A stretch of 64,000 nt of DNA. Origin: Collinsella sp. AF33-16. Lineage in GTDB: Bacteria; Actinomycetota; Coriobacteriia; Coriobacteriales; Coriobacteriaceae. How positions within the stretch are numbered: position 1 is the first letter of the stretch; the number at the start of each line of letters is the position of its first letter. The DNA lies in the NCBI RefSeq assembly GCF_003475325.1, contig NZ_QRQC01000008.1, positions 1-64,000 of the forward strand. Reading direction: 5' to 3'. Position numbers and translations under genes: made by a program. Below are positions 15,347-24,054 of the stretch, piece by piece. Below the pieces are notes generated by a model. It was not told the DNA's origin. It saw nothing but the letters and a program-made list of their open reading frames with translations, and made no database searches.

Positions 15347-16333
15347 ATGGAAGACAAGAAGCGCATGCCAGCAGATAACCGCAAGGCCAAAACCCAGAGC
15401 GCTAGCTCCGCGGCCCCCTCCAGTGCGTCCGTCGATCGCCAGGTCCTCGAGGGCGCCGCCGTCCGCCGTCACGCCCGTCGCGCGCGTGCCTACATCGCGC
15501 TCGTTATGGTGGCGCTCGCCGCCACTTTGGGCGTCGCGACCTACGCCTGGTTTACCAACAACATGAAGGTCAACACCAACTCGGTGAGCGTGCACAGCGA
15601 CACGTCCAAGCTGGTGCTAGAGCTGGGCGACGCCGATCGCGGCAGCTGGTCGCAGCAGGGCGATGCATCTCTGGCCTCCACCGCGAGCGGGGCCGTGACG
15701 CTCTACCCGGTCTCGACCTTTGACCTCAACGGCTTTGCGGCCTGCGCGCAAAACAACTCGGCCGGCGATGCCGCGGTGTTTGAGCAGGCAAAAGACAACG
15801 GCTCCACCTACTATCACGGCTGGATTGACCTGCGTCCCACCATTACGGGCACGGGCGCCAGCAAGGTTAAGGGCAAGGTGAGCCTGTATCTGGCCGAATC
15901 GCTGGTCCCGCAGGGCGCCAACGCCGAGCTGCTGCGCGCGGCTCGCGTGGGCATTAAGATCTCGAGCGGCAGCCAGGTGCTTGCCACCAACATCTTTGAG
16001 CTCGACAGTTCCGACAGCGGCCATCGCGGCGAGCATCCCACGACCGCCCCGGCTGGCCTTGCTGGCTACGCCGATGGCATGCTCCTGGGCTGGCAAAACG
16101 GCCAGCTCGCTTGCGGTGCCAACGTGACGCAGGACCCGGCCGCTTATACGCTGGACACGAGCGAGACGGCCGAGCGCCCGCAAAACTCGCTCGCCACGCT
16201 GGCGCTGGGCCAGACCTATCGCCTGGACATCTATTACTACATCGAGGGAACCGACCCCGATAGCGCCGACTACCTGCATCAAGACCCGGGCACCCTGCAC
16301 CTGGCGCTCTTTGCGACCCTGGACGGTGAGTAG
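15347..16333 (+). CDS. SipW-dependent surface protein 3, with long cytoplasmic N-extension
   Basis: 328 residues. Unusual for a secreted protein, about 45 polar, Ser/Ala/Arg-rich residues precede the signal helix; GVATYAWF follows at about 62-69. The C-terminal motif appears as IYYYIEGTDPDS at about 295-306, with Ser where most relatives have Cys. The long N-tail would stay in the cytoplasm until cleavage and could dock to the cluster's ATPase or coiled-coil protein (inference). Start ATG 15347 has a GGGGGCG site. Neighbours overlap or lie within 15 bases. Confidence 0.8.
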   Translation: MEDKKRMPADNRKAKTQSASSAAPSSASVDRQVLEGAAVRRHARRARAYIALVMVALAATLGVATYAWFTNNMKVNTNSVSVHSDTSKLVLELGDADRGSWSQQGDASLASTASGAVTLYPVSTFDLNGFAACAQNNSAGDAAVFEQAKDNGSTYYHGWIDLRPTITGTGASKVKGKVSLYLAESLVPQGANAELLRAARVGIKISSGSQVLATNIFELDSSDSGHRGEHPTTAPAGLAGYADGMLLGWQNGQLACGANVTQDPAAYTLDTSETAERPQNSLATLALGQTYRLDIYYYIEGTDPDSADYLHQDPGTLHLALFATLDGE

Positions 16334-16335
16334 CC

Positions 16336-17142
16336 ATGACGCGTAAGCAACCCGCCGCCAGCTGCACGCCCGCCACCGGCAAGCCCGCCGGCGCCGCCGC
16401 ACCTGCCGACACCGACTTGCGCCGCAAGCTCACCACCACCGTGGTGCTGGTGCTGTTTGCCCTGGTGGCGATAGTCATGGCAACCTTTGCCTGGTTCTCC
16501 ATCGCCGATAGCGCCAAGACCCGCATGCTCATGATTGATGCCAACGCCGACGGCTCGCTGCGCTTTGACCTGGACGAGCACTCCACGTTTGACGAATACG
16601 TCCACAGCCTGGGCTTCGACCAGATCTCGGCACGCATCGCCAGCGGAAAGGGCGTGGACATCGATGCATCCAGGCTCAAGCCCGTCACCACGAGCGACTA
16701 CCAGACTTTTACCTTCGAGGACGGCTCCACCGCCGATCCCGCGACCGGCGCCTACTTGGAGTTCACGCTGCACTTTATGAGCAGTACGGACCTGCGCGTT
16801 CGCCTGACCGGGCAGGACGGCGACGGTGGCGCGTCCGGCACGCGGTTTAGCTCCGACACGCAGGGCATGGCCAGCGCCATGCGCATGAGCTTTACCGCCG
16901 ACGGTCACACCTGGGTCTACAACCCCAACGGAGGCGGAGGCTCGTCCGGTTCGGCCACCGTCTTTGGGCTCGACTCGGGAGTAGCGAACGCGGCCAGCGA
17001 CATGTTCGACCTAATAAAAGATACGGACAAGCCGGTAGCCGTTCGCATATGGCTCGAGGGAACGGACCCAAATTGCACTAATATGCTAAAGGGAGCTAAC
17101 TATTCGGTTTCGATGCGCTTTGAGGGCATCGAGGAACAGTAG
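16336..17142 (+). CDS. SipW-dependent surface protein 4
   Basis: 268 residues. A 28-residue Ala/Pro-rich N-tail precedes the hydrophobic helix, which ends in VMATFAWF at about 47-54. Mature domain with a Gly/Ser loop (NGGGGSSGS) and the motif VRIWLEGTDPNC at about 236-247, followed by NML and a terminal strand VSMRFEGI. It starts two bases after the preceding stop. The four cluster proteins share signal and C-terminal motif but are diverged in between, so they may be different subunits of one structure instead of simple copies. Confidence 0.8.
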   Translation: MTRKQPAASCTPATGKPAGAAAPADTDLRRKLTTTVVLVLFALVAIVMATFAWFSIADSAKTRMLMIDANADGSLRFDLDEHSTFDEYVHSLGFDQISARIASGKGVDIDASRLKPVTTSDYQTFTFEDGSTADPATGAYLEFTLHFMSSTDLRVRLTGQDGDGGASGTRFSSDTQGMASAMRMSFTADGHTWVYNPNGGGGSSGSATVFGLDSGVANAASDMFDLIKDTDKPVAVRIWLEGTDPNCTNMLKGANYSVSMRFEGIEEQ

Positions 17143-17202
17143 ATATGCACGGCGGCCATCGGGCCGCGCACGACCTAGTCAGACACGGTAGTAAGGGACA
17201 TC

Positions 17203-17952
17203 ATGCAATCTGTTAAAAAGGCCGCATCCATCGCACTGAGCATCGTCATGTGGATCATCATCCTGGTGGCGGCCCTGTACGCGTTTACCACGCTCGCCAC
17301 GCGCGAGGACGGCAGCGTCTCGGACATCGCCGGCTTCACCCCGCTCGCCGTACAGTCCGACTCCATGGCGCCCACGTTTAACAAGGGCGACCTCATCGTC
17401 ATCAAAAAGTGCGACACCTCCAAGCTCGAGGTGGGCGACATCGTGACGTTCCACACCATTATCGACAACGAGTACGCGCTCAACACGCACCGCATCGCCG
17501 CCATCGACGAGATCAACGGCATGCGCAGCTTTACCACCAAGGGCGATAACAACGACGTGGCCGATTCGCACATCATCAGCGACGGCGACATCGTGGGCAA
17601 GTACGTGTTCGCGCTGCCGCAGATGGGCAAGGTCATGGACTTCCTGTCCAGCTCCATGGGCTTCCTCATCGTAATCGTGCTGCCCATGCTGCTGTTCTTT
17701 ATCTACCAGGTGTATCACCTTATCGTGGTGGGCATGAACCTTAAGCGCGCCATGGCCGAGGAAGACCGCCTGGCCGCCGCGGCCGCCATCGTGGACGCCG
17801 AGGGCAAGGGTGACACCGCCGCCGTCACCGCCGATAACGCCGCCGAGCAGCTCGCCCAGGCCGAGGCCAAGCTCGAGGAAGCCCGTCGTTTAAAGGCCGA
17901 GGCCGAGGCGGCGATGAGCGCGACCAAGCAGGAGGATACCGACGGTGAGTGA
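17203..17952 (+). CDS. sipW: SipW-type (ER/archaeal-type) signal peptidase I, first copy
   Basis: 249 residues, membrane serine protease that removes signal peptides outside the membrane. N-terminal helix about 8-28; SDSMAPTF with catalytic Ser54; NTHRI with His96 in place of the Lys of classical LepB, which marks the SipW/Sec11 subtype; TKGDNN with Asp115. A second hydrophobic segment at about 148-175 anchors the C-terminal side. An added Ala/Glu-rich coiled tail of about 70 residues follows, absent in Bacillus SipW; it resembles the coiled coil of the protein encoded two genes on. The four surface proteins upstream are its expected substrates. Its stop overlaps the next start by eight bases. 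Confidence 0.9.
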   Translation: MQSVKKAASIALSIVMWIIILVAALYAFTTLATREDGSVSDIAGFTPLAVQSDSMAPTFNKGDLIVIKKCDTSKLEVGDIVTFHTIIDNEYALNTHRIAAIDEINGMRSFTTKGDNNDVADSHIISDGDIVGKYVFALPQMGKVMDFLSSSMGFLIVIVLPMLLFFIYQVYHLIVVGMNLKRAMAEEDRLAAAAAIVDAEGKGDTAAVTADNAAEQLAQAEAKLEEARRLKAEAEAAMSATKQEDTDGE

Positions 17953-19681
17953 GTTTCTGGGATTTGCCTGGGAGCTGCTGGCAAAGGTTGTCTACAACGT
18001 CGTTGCCGTCGTGAGCTCCATCCTTAACCTGCTGGTGTTTGGCTGGGTTGAGTACTTCAACATCTTTATGACCTACTTCACCACGTTTGACCTGGTGGGC
18101 AAGATCGGCGCGGTCATCCTGTTTGCCATGCTCATCGCGGTCCCCGTGCTGATCGTGGCCATCCTGGTCCACCGCTACCGCATCAACCGCCGCCTGCATC
18201 GCGACGACACGTCCAACAAAGCGCTCTATCGCGAGATCGGCCGCCTGAACAAGCAGGTGCTCGACCTGATGGACGAGAAGAACAAGCTGCTGGCGCTCAA
18301 GGTCAATGCCATGGGCGGTACCAAGCAGATTCCGTACGTGGTCGCCTCGGCCCTGGCCGACGACCCCCTGCCGACGGTGGGCAACGTGGTGGGCGCCGCT
18401 GCGGGCGCCGGTGCGCCTGCGGGCGAGGGCGCCGCGGCGGGCGCCGGTGCGCCTGCGGGCGAGGGCGCCGCGGCGACGGCCGTCATGTCGGGCAACGCGT
18501 CGCTCGCGCTCGATGGCGAGGGTGTCAAGGATGCCGCAGCCGCCATGGCCAAGGCCACCGTCGAGGCCAAGACCCTTGCCGAGGAAAAAGAGATCGCCCA
18601 GGCCAACCGCTTTCCCAAGCTGTCCCTCGTGGACCTTAAGTACCGCGACTGGGAATCGCCGGTCTACGACGATGCCATCTCGCTGGAGGACTTTGTCGAC
18701 AGCTTCCGCGCGTTTGCATGCAGCCAAATGAAGCTCTACTACACGCCCGAGATCATCCGCCGCTTTGTGGCCGGCATGGCCGCCTCCAAGCTGCTGATCC
18801 TGGAGGGCATCTCGGGTACCGGTAAGACGTCGCTGCCCTACAGCTTTAGCCGCTATCTGGATAACCCCGCGACCATCGTGTCGGTGCAGCCGAGCTTTCG
18901 CGATCGCACCGAGGTGCTGGGCTACTTCAACGAGTTTTCCAAGCGCTTTAACGAGACCGAGTTCCTCCGCGCCGTGTACGAGGCGGGCCTTCGCCAGGAC
19001 CCGTCCATGATCGTGCTCGACGAGATGAACCTCGCCCGCGTGGAGTACTACTTTGCCGAGATCCTATCGGTACTCGAGATGCCCAGCCACGACGAGTGGG
19101 TGCTCGACCTGGTGCCTACCCAGTGGGCGGCCGACCCCAAGGGCCTGCACGACGGCAAGCTCACCATTCCCGACAGCCTGTGGTTTATCGGCACCGCCAA
19201 CAACGACGACTCTACCTTTACCATCACGGACAAGGTGTACGACCGCGCGATCCCCATCGAGCTCAACGAGCGCGCCGACGCGTTTGAGTGCGAGCCGCAC
19301 GAGCGCGTGCACGTGACGGCCGAGCATCTGCAGTATCTGTTCCAAAAGGCCAAGGTCGAGTACGTGATCGACGACGAGCTGCTCCAGAAGATGCACAAGC
19401 TGGACCAGTACCTGCAGACCCGATTTAAGCTGGCCTTTGGCAACCGTATCATCAAGCAGATGTACGACTTTATCCCCGTGTACGTGGCGTGCGGCGGCAC
19501 CGAGCTGGGCGGCATGGACTACATCATCGCCCGCAAGGTGCTCAAGAAGTTTGAGTCCATGAACGTGAGCTTTGTGCGCGACGAGATGAAGGGCCTGATC
19601 GAGTACATCGAGAAGACCTTTGGCGAGGGCGGCCTGCCCGATTCCGTCATGTATCTGCAGCGGATCCAGAACTTCTACTAA
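17945..19681 (+). CDS. Membrane-anchored McrB-like AAA+ ATPase
   Basis: 578 residues. Two transmembrane helices at about 12-34 and 50-74, a short coiled coil at about 93-118, a Gly/Ala-rich linker with a perfect tandem repeat, and an AAA+ domain from about 260: Walker A GISGTGKT at 288-295, Walker B IVLDEMNL at 356-363, then ARVEYYFAEIL and GTANNDDSTFTITDKVYDRAI, all typical of the McrB/MoxR-related branch. Family members in restriction systems use GTP or ATP to drive a nuclease partner. Here the membrane anchor and placement between two signal peptidases argue for envelope assembly. GTG start behind AGGAGG overlaps the preceding gene. Alternative reading as a defence protein is less likely. 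Confidence 0.85.
   Translation: MSEFLGFAWELLAKVVYNVVAVVSSILNLLVFGWVEYFNIFMTYFTTFDLVGKIGAVILFAMLIAVPVLIVAILVHRYRINRRLHRDDTSNKALYREIGRLNKQVLDLMDEKNKLLALKVNAMGGTKQIPYVVASALADDPLPTVGNVVGAAAGAGAPAGEGAAAGAGAPAGEGAAATAVMSGNASLALDGEGVKDAAAAMAKATVEAKTLAEEKEIAQANRFPKLSLVDLKYRDWESPVYDDAISLEDFVDSFRAFACSQMKLYYTPEIIRRFVAGMAASKLLILEGISGTGKTSLPYSFSRYLDNPATIVSVQPSFRDRTEVLGYFNEFSKRFNETEFLRAVYEAGLRQDPSMIVLDEMNLARVEYYFAEILSVLEMPSHDEWVLDLVPTQWAADPKGLHDGKLTIPDSLWFIGTANNDDSTFTITDKVYDRAIPIELNERADAFECEPHERVHVTAEHLQYLFQKAKVEYVIDDELLQKMHKLDQYLQTRFKLAFGNRIIKQMYDFIPVYVACGGTELGGMDYIIARKVLKKFESMNVSFVRDEMKGLIEYIEKTFGEGGLPDSVMYLQRIQNFY
18401..18472 (+). repeat. Perfect 36-bp tandem repeat inside the AAA+ gene
   Basis: Two identical 36-bp units (18401-18436 and 18437-18472) encode the linker GAGAPAGEGAAA twice. 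In-frame repeat number could change linker length between strains. Confidence 0.9.
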
Positions 19682-19780
19682 TGCCGTAAGCGCGGGGCGT
19701 GGGACAAGACAATCAGTAGCGTTTGCCCTGTGTGGTGTCGCCACGCCCCTTACCGATCGATCCAACCTATGGAGTAACCC

Positions 19781-22063
19781 ATGTCCGAGACCATTCAGGA
19801 CCTCTATACCAGCTTCTCCGAGCAGATGGAGCCCATCCAGGAGGACAGCCGCTACTTCCGCTATCTGTTTGAGATGGCGCAGGCCTCGGGCACCACGATC
19901 GAGCAGCAGCGCGAGGAGCTCGTCAAGGTGGTGGACGAGGAGTGGATCAGCATGATCGAGGACTCGCTCGATGCCATCAACACCATCATCGAAAATCCGC
20001 GCCGTTTCATCACCACCGAGGAAGAGGTGGTGCCGGTCTCGCTCGCCAAAAAGATCAGCGCCGATAGCGTCCGTCATCTGAGCCAGAACACGCAGTTCTT
20101 GGCGCCGAGCGACGATGGCGGCGTCCACCCCACGCGCATCCTCAACGTCAGTACCGTCGAGACGTACGACCTGTACGAGAACCGCTTTATCTACCACCTG
20201 ATTCAGCGCCTGCTGACGTTTGTGGACAAGCGTACCGACGTGATCTTTTGGTCGACGGGCAACGAGATTCGCAACCGCTTTAAGATGCACAGCAAGATTG
20301 ACGACGCGTACGAAGAGATCGAGTACAACGTCGAGATGACGGTCAAGAACCGCCAGAGCTTTGCCGAGAACGATGCCGACAACATGGATGTCTTTATGCG
20401 CATCGACCGCGTGCACCGTCTGGTCATGGCGCTGCGCGGCGCGTCGTTCTGCCAGATCATGAACGGCTGCAGCGCGGTCCGCAGCCCCATCCAACGCACC
20501 AACCTCATCATGAAGGATCCCAACTACCGCAAGTGCTACCAGCTGTGGCAGTTTATGGAGCGCTACGACAAGGTGGGCTACAACATCGACGTGCAGCAGC
20601 AGGCACTGGCGTTCGATGACGAGTACATGGTGCAGATGTACACCAACCTCATCAACAACTACACCGTCTTTAAGAGCCTGACCGATGACGAGCGCAACCT
20701 GCAGGAGCTCGAGAGCGTGCAACACGCGCCGGTGGCGCCCAAGTTTATTAAGGAGATTAAGGAGGTGCAGGTCGATAGCCCCGACCTGCCCGACGTCGAG
20801 GTCCGCCGCGTGTTTGTGGAGGAGGTCACGCAGGCTCAGCTCGATGCCGAGCAGGCGCTGGCCGAGGCCCGCGAGCAGATCGAGGAGCTGCAGGGGCAGG
20901 TCAAGTCTTGGAAGGTGCAGGCGCACGCGTTGACCGACGAGCGCGACGACCTGGTCGACGAGCTGAACGAGGCCAAGACGCGCGAGCTGGCGTTGACGCA
21001 ACGCGCGCAGATGGCCGAGGCTGATGTTGAGGAGCTGCAAGGTTCGCTGGAGGATGTCGAGGCGGGCAAGAAGGCTGCCGAGGCCGACGCTGCCGAGGCG
21101 CGTGAGACCGCGGCGGCGCAGCTTGAGCGGATGCGTGTCGAGGCCGATGCCGAGGCCGCGGCCGCTCGCGCCGATGCCGATGCTAAGATTGCGGCTGCCG
21201 AGCAGACGGCCGCCGAGCAGGTCGCGCAGGTCAAGAGCGAGTCCGCCGCGGCTCTGGCTGCCAAGACGGCGACCGATGCCGCCGAGCTGCAGGCCGCCAA
21301 GGATACTGCCGCGGCCGAGCTTACCGGCGTGCGCGAGGCTTCTGCCAAGGAGGTGGCCGAGCTGCATGCCAAGCTGGACGCCGTCAAGCTGCAGATCGAG
21401 GAAGTGCAGCTGACGGCCGAGCGCGATGCCCGTGCCGCGGCCGAGGCAGCCGACGCCGCTGCTGCTGTGGCGGAGCAGAAGCTTGCCGACACTGTTGCCG
21501 CGGCCGAGAAGAAGGTCTCCGCTGCTCAGCAGGCAGCCGATGCCGCGATCGATGCCGCCCGTGCGGCCGCCGATTCTGCCGTCGAGCAGGCTACGGTGGA
21601 CGCCAGCGAAAAGGTCGCCGCTGCCGCTGCCGAGCGCGATGCTGCCACGCGCGCCGCCGAGGAGGCTCGTGCCGACGCCGACGCGCGTATCGCTACGGCC
21701 GAGCTCGAGGCAGGGAAGCGTATTGAGCAGGAGCTCGCCGCCGCCAAGGCCGCGCACGAGCGCGAGCTCGAGGCTGCCCGCGCCGAGATGCAGCAGCGCT
21801 TGGACTCGTTGGCGCACGAGCTGGAGCAGGCCGAGCGCGATCGCGCCCGTGCCGAGCGCCGTGCTGAGGGCAACAGCCTGTCGCGCTATCTGCTGGCCCG
21901 CCTGCGCGGCGAGGCCGATGAGTCGGCTGCGGGTGTCGAGACGGCCGCGGGCGACGCGGGTGCCGAGGGCGAGGCTGCGGCTTCTGCAGAGGACGCCGCC
22001 GAGGTCGCTGACGCCGTCGACGCCGCCGACGCTGCACTTTCCGCAAAGGACGACGACAAGTGA
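19781..22063 (+). CDS. DUF2357-like (McrC-partner-like) protein with giant Ala/Glu coiled coil
   Basis: 760 residues. The N-terminal 340 residues resemble the DUF2357 region of McrC-type partners of McrB-like ATPases: NPRRFITTEEEVVPVSLAKK, HLSQNTQFL, and YDLYENRFIYHLIQRLL at about 129-145. In those systems a PD-(D/E)xK nuclease follows; here I see none. Instead residues about 350-705 are an almost continuous Ala/Glu/Asp coiled coil, ending in an acidic tail. The protein has no transmembrane helix or signal, so it should be a cytosolic partner of the membrane-anchored ATPase encoded just upstream. The 99-base gap holds a 9-bp inverted repeat (GGGGCGTGG / CCACGCCCC). The domain assignment needs a profile search. 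Confidence 0.7.
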   Translation: MSETIQDLYTSFSEQMEPIQEDSRYFRYLFEMAQASGTTIEQQREELVKVVDEEWISMIEDSLDAINTIIENPRRFITTEEEVVPVSLAKKISADSVRHLSQNTQFLAPSDDGGVHPTRILNVSTVETYDLYENRFIYHLIQRLLTFVDKRTDVIFWSTGNEIRNRFKMHSKIDDAYEEIEYNVEMTVKNRQSFAENDADNMDVFMRIDRVHRLVMALRGASFCQIMNGCSAVRSPIQRTNLIMKDPNYRKCYQLWQFMERYDKVGYNIDVQQQALAFDDEYMVQMYTNLINNYTVFKSLTDDERNLQELESVQHAPVAPKFIKEIKEVQVDSPDLPDVEVRRVFVEEVTQAQLDAEQALAEAREQIEELQGQVKSWKVQAHALTDERDDLVDELNEAKTRELALTQRAQMAEADVEELQGSLEDVEAGKKAAEADAAEARETAAAQLERMRVEADAEAAAARADADAKIAAAEQTAAEQVAQVKSESAAALAAKTATDAAELQAAKDTAAAELTGVREASAKEVAELHAKLDAVKLQIEEVQLTAERDARAAAEAADAAAAVAEQKLADTVAAAEKKVSAAQQAADAAIDAARAAADSAVEQATVDASEKVAAAAAERDAATRAAEEARADADARIATAELEAGKRIEQELAAAKAAHERELEAARAEMQQRLDSLAHELEQAERDRARAERRAEGNSLSRYLLARLRGEADESAAGVETAAGDAGAEGEAAASAEDAAEVADAVDAADAALSAKDDDK

Positions 22064-22767
22064 TGAAGCACGTGCTCCGCGTGATCAACGTGCTGGCGAC
22101 CGTGGTGATCCTCGTCGCCTTTGTGGTGTTGCTGCGCACGGTGTTTACGCCCGCCGGCGAGATTCCCACCATCATGGGCTATGGCTTTATGCGCACGCTG
22201 ACCGGCTCGATGGAGCCGGCGATTCCCGTGCATTCGTTTATCGTCGTCGATACCGACAACGGCCAGGTCTACCAGGTGGGCGATATCATCACCTTCCATT
22301 CGTCCGATGACGCGCTGGAGGGTTCGCTCAACACGCACCGCATCGTATCCGTGGAGGCCGCGTCTGACGGCTCGCCGGTCTACCACACCAAGGGCGACGC
22401 CAATCCGGTCGAGGACGCCGCGCCCGTGCCCGCCGCCGATGTGGTGGGCCGCGTGGTCTTTGTCTCGGCAGGCCTGGGCGTGGTGGTGTCGCTGCTCACC
22501 AATCCGCTGCTGTTCTTCCCGCTTATCGTGGTGCCGCTGATCGTGCTGCTGGTGCTCGAGATTCGCCATATGGTCAAAACCACGCAAGAGGTGGCGCGCG
22601 CCGAGGACGAGGCCGCCCTGCGCGCAGCCGTGGAGCAGATTCGCGAAAAACGTCGCCGCGAGCAGGAAGGCCAGGACAACGCCAAGGAGCAGAACGATGG
22701 TGGCCATACCGATGAAAGTGCGGAAGCCGACCCCGGCGCCCTAGACGGTTCCAGCCACTCGGCATAG
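22063..22767 (+). CDS. SipW-type signal peptidase I, second copy
   Basis: 234 residues. N-terminal helix about 5-24, TGSMEPAI with catalytic Ser49, NTHRIV with His92, TKGDAN with Asp112, two hydrophobic segments at about 130-170 and an Ala/Glu-rich tail. Same Ser/His subtype as the first copy but clearly diverged, so two specificities are plausible. Its ATG shares bases with the TGA of the coiled-coil gene (TGATG), so the two are coupled; GTG 22060 is an alternative start. Last gene of the cluster. Confidence 0.9.
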   Translation: MKHVLRVINVLATVVILVAFVVLLRTVFTPAGEIPTIMGYGFMRTLTGSMEPAIPVHSFIVVDTDNGQVYQVGDIITFHSSDDALEGSLNTHRIVSVEAASDGSPVYHTKGDANPVEDAAPVPAADVVGRVVFVSAGLGVVVSLLTNPLLFFPLIVVPLIVLLVLEIRHMVKTTQEVARAEDEAALRAAVEQIREKRRREQEGQDNAKEQNDGGHTDESAEADPGALDGSSHSA

Positions 22768-22892
22768 CGCATCTGCGCCTTTCGTCCCTGCAATTTGGAT
22801 GCTCGTAGACGTTCCGAATTGTCTGCTTTTTCATGCCGATATTCGTGCTACAGTTTGAGCGCTTTGTTGCCAATTGATTTCGGGGGAGTGGG

Positions 22893-23915
22893 ATGGAGCA
22901 GGAGCGCACAGCGCAGCGTGCACGCAAAAAGACTTCGGTACCGATGACGGTGGCGTCCGATTTTGTCGTGCCCGAGGGAACTGACGAGCTCAGCCGCAAC
23001 ACCCGTCGCGCCTGGCGCGACCGTCTCAACGACGCCCAGACGCGCAAGATGATCACGGGCGTTTTAGCCACGCTGGTGGGCGGTTCGTTTTGGGGTTTCT
23101 CGGGTACCAGCGCGAGTTTTTTGTTCGATACCTACCATGTCGATACGCTGTGGCTTATGAGCATACGGCAGATTCTCGCCGGCCTGCTCTTTATGGCTGT
23201 GGTTGTCACGCGCGACCGCGCACGCCTGGTCAAGCTTTGGACGACGCCCGCTGATCGCAAGCAGCTGCTGCTCTTTACCGCTTTTGGCCTGCTCTTTAAC
23301 CAGTTTTGTTATCTTTCGGCCGTGCGCCTGACCAATGCCGGAACCGCGACGGTGCTCCAGTGCCTGCAACTGGTCATCATTATGGGCTACACCTGCGTGA
23401 TCGACCATCGCATGCCTCGCGTGCGTGAGGCCGTTGGCATTGGGTTGGCCCTGGGCGGCACCTTTTTAATCGCTACCGGCGGCGACCCGACCAGTCTGAG
23501 CATATCGCCGCTTGGCCTGGTCGCAGGCCTTATGTGTGCGGTTAGCGCCGCCTGTATGGCGGTGATTCCCGCCAAGATTCTGTCCGAATACGGCAGCCCT
23601 ATTGTTACGGGCTCGGCTATGCTTACGGCGGGTGTCGTTTCGAGCGTCTTTGTGCAGCCATGGGCTCATATGCCGGTCCTCGATACGGCTGCCGTCGAAG
23701 CGCTCGCGGTGTTTGTGATCGTTGGCTCTTTCCTGGCGTATATGCTCTATATGCAGGGCGTCAAGGATATTGGCTCCGTACGTGCGAGCCTCATCGGAAC
23801 TGTGGAGCCGGTCTCGGCAACCATTACCAGCGCCGTTATGCTGGGCACGGTGTTTTTGCCGACCGACTTGATTGGCTTTGTCATGATCATCGTGATGATG
23901 TTCCTGACGGTATAG
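22893..23915 (+). CDS. EamA/DMT-family permease
   Basis: 340 residues, about ten transmembrane helices in two EamA halves after a 45-residue polar N-terminal tail. Family signs: GGSFWGFSGTSASFLFDTY near the first helix, NAGTATVLQCLQLVI in the first half and the VEPVSATITSAVMLG motif near the end of the second. Members export or import metabolites such as amino acids; substrate cannot be told. Start behind GGGGGAG. Single-gene unit as far as can be seen. Confidence 0.88.
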   Translation: MEQERTAQRARKKTSVPMTVASDFVVPEGTDELSRNTRRAWRDRLNDAQTRKMITGVLATLVGGSFWGFSGTSASFLFDTYHVDTLWLMSIRQILAGLLFMAVVVTRDRARLVKLWTTPADRKQLLLFTAFGLLFNQFCYLSAVRLTNAGTATVLQCLQLVIIMGYTCVIDHRMPRVREAVGIGLALGGTFLIATGGDPTSLSISPLGLVAGLMCAVSAACMAVIPAKILSEYGSPIVTGSAMLTAGVVSSVFVQPWAHMPVLDTAAVEALAVFVIVGSFLAYMLYMQGVKDIGSVRASLIGTVEPVSATITSAVMLGTVFLPTDLIGFVMIIVMMFLTV

Positions 23916-24054
23916 CTCACGCCGCTGCCTAGACGGACACGGTATTGCACCAAAATTCCGCGAATTGGTGCCTGCATCTGGAGTTTAACTGACGATGCCA
24001 AATATGTCATAAACTAATAGCGTTATTGACTTTTAGTATTGCGAGGACTCCTCT

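Noticed and set aside
19064..21817. 917-residue open frame on the minus strand
   Set aside because: It is antisense to the AAA+ and coiled-coil genes, rich in Leu/Gly/Arg from reversed GCC/GAG codons, and has no ribosome site. A shadow of high-GC coding sequence.
17945..22063. McrBC-type restriction system
   Set aside because: The ATPase has membrane helices, the partner shows no nuclease and the neighbours are signal peptidases and secreted proteins, so a defence role is the weaker reading.
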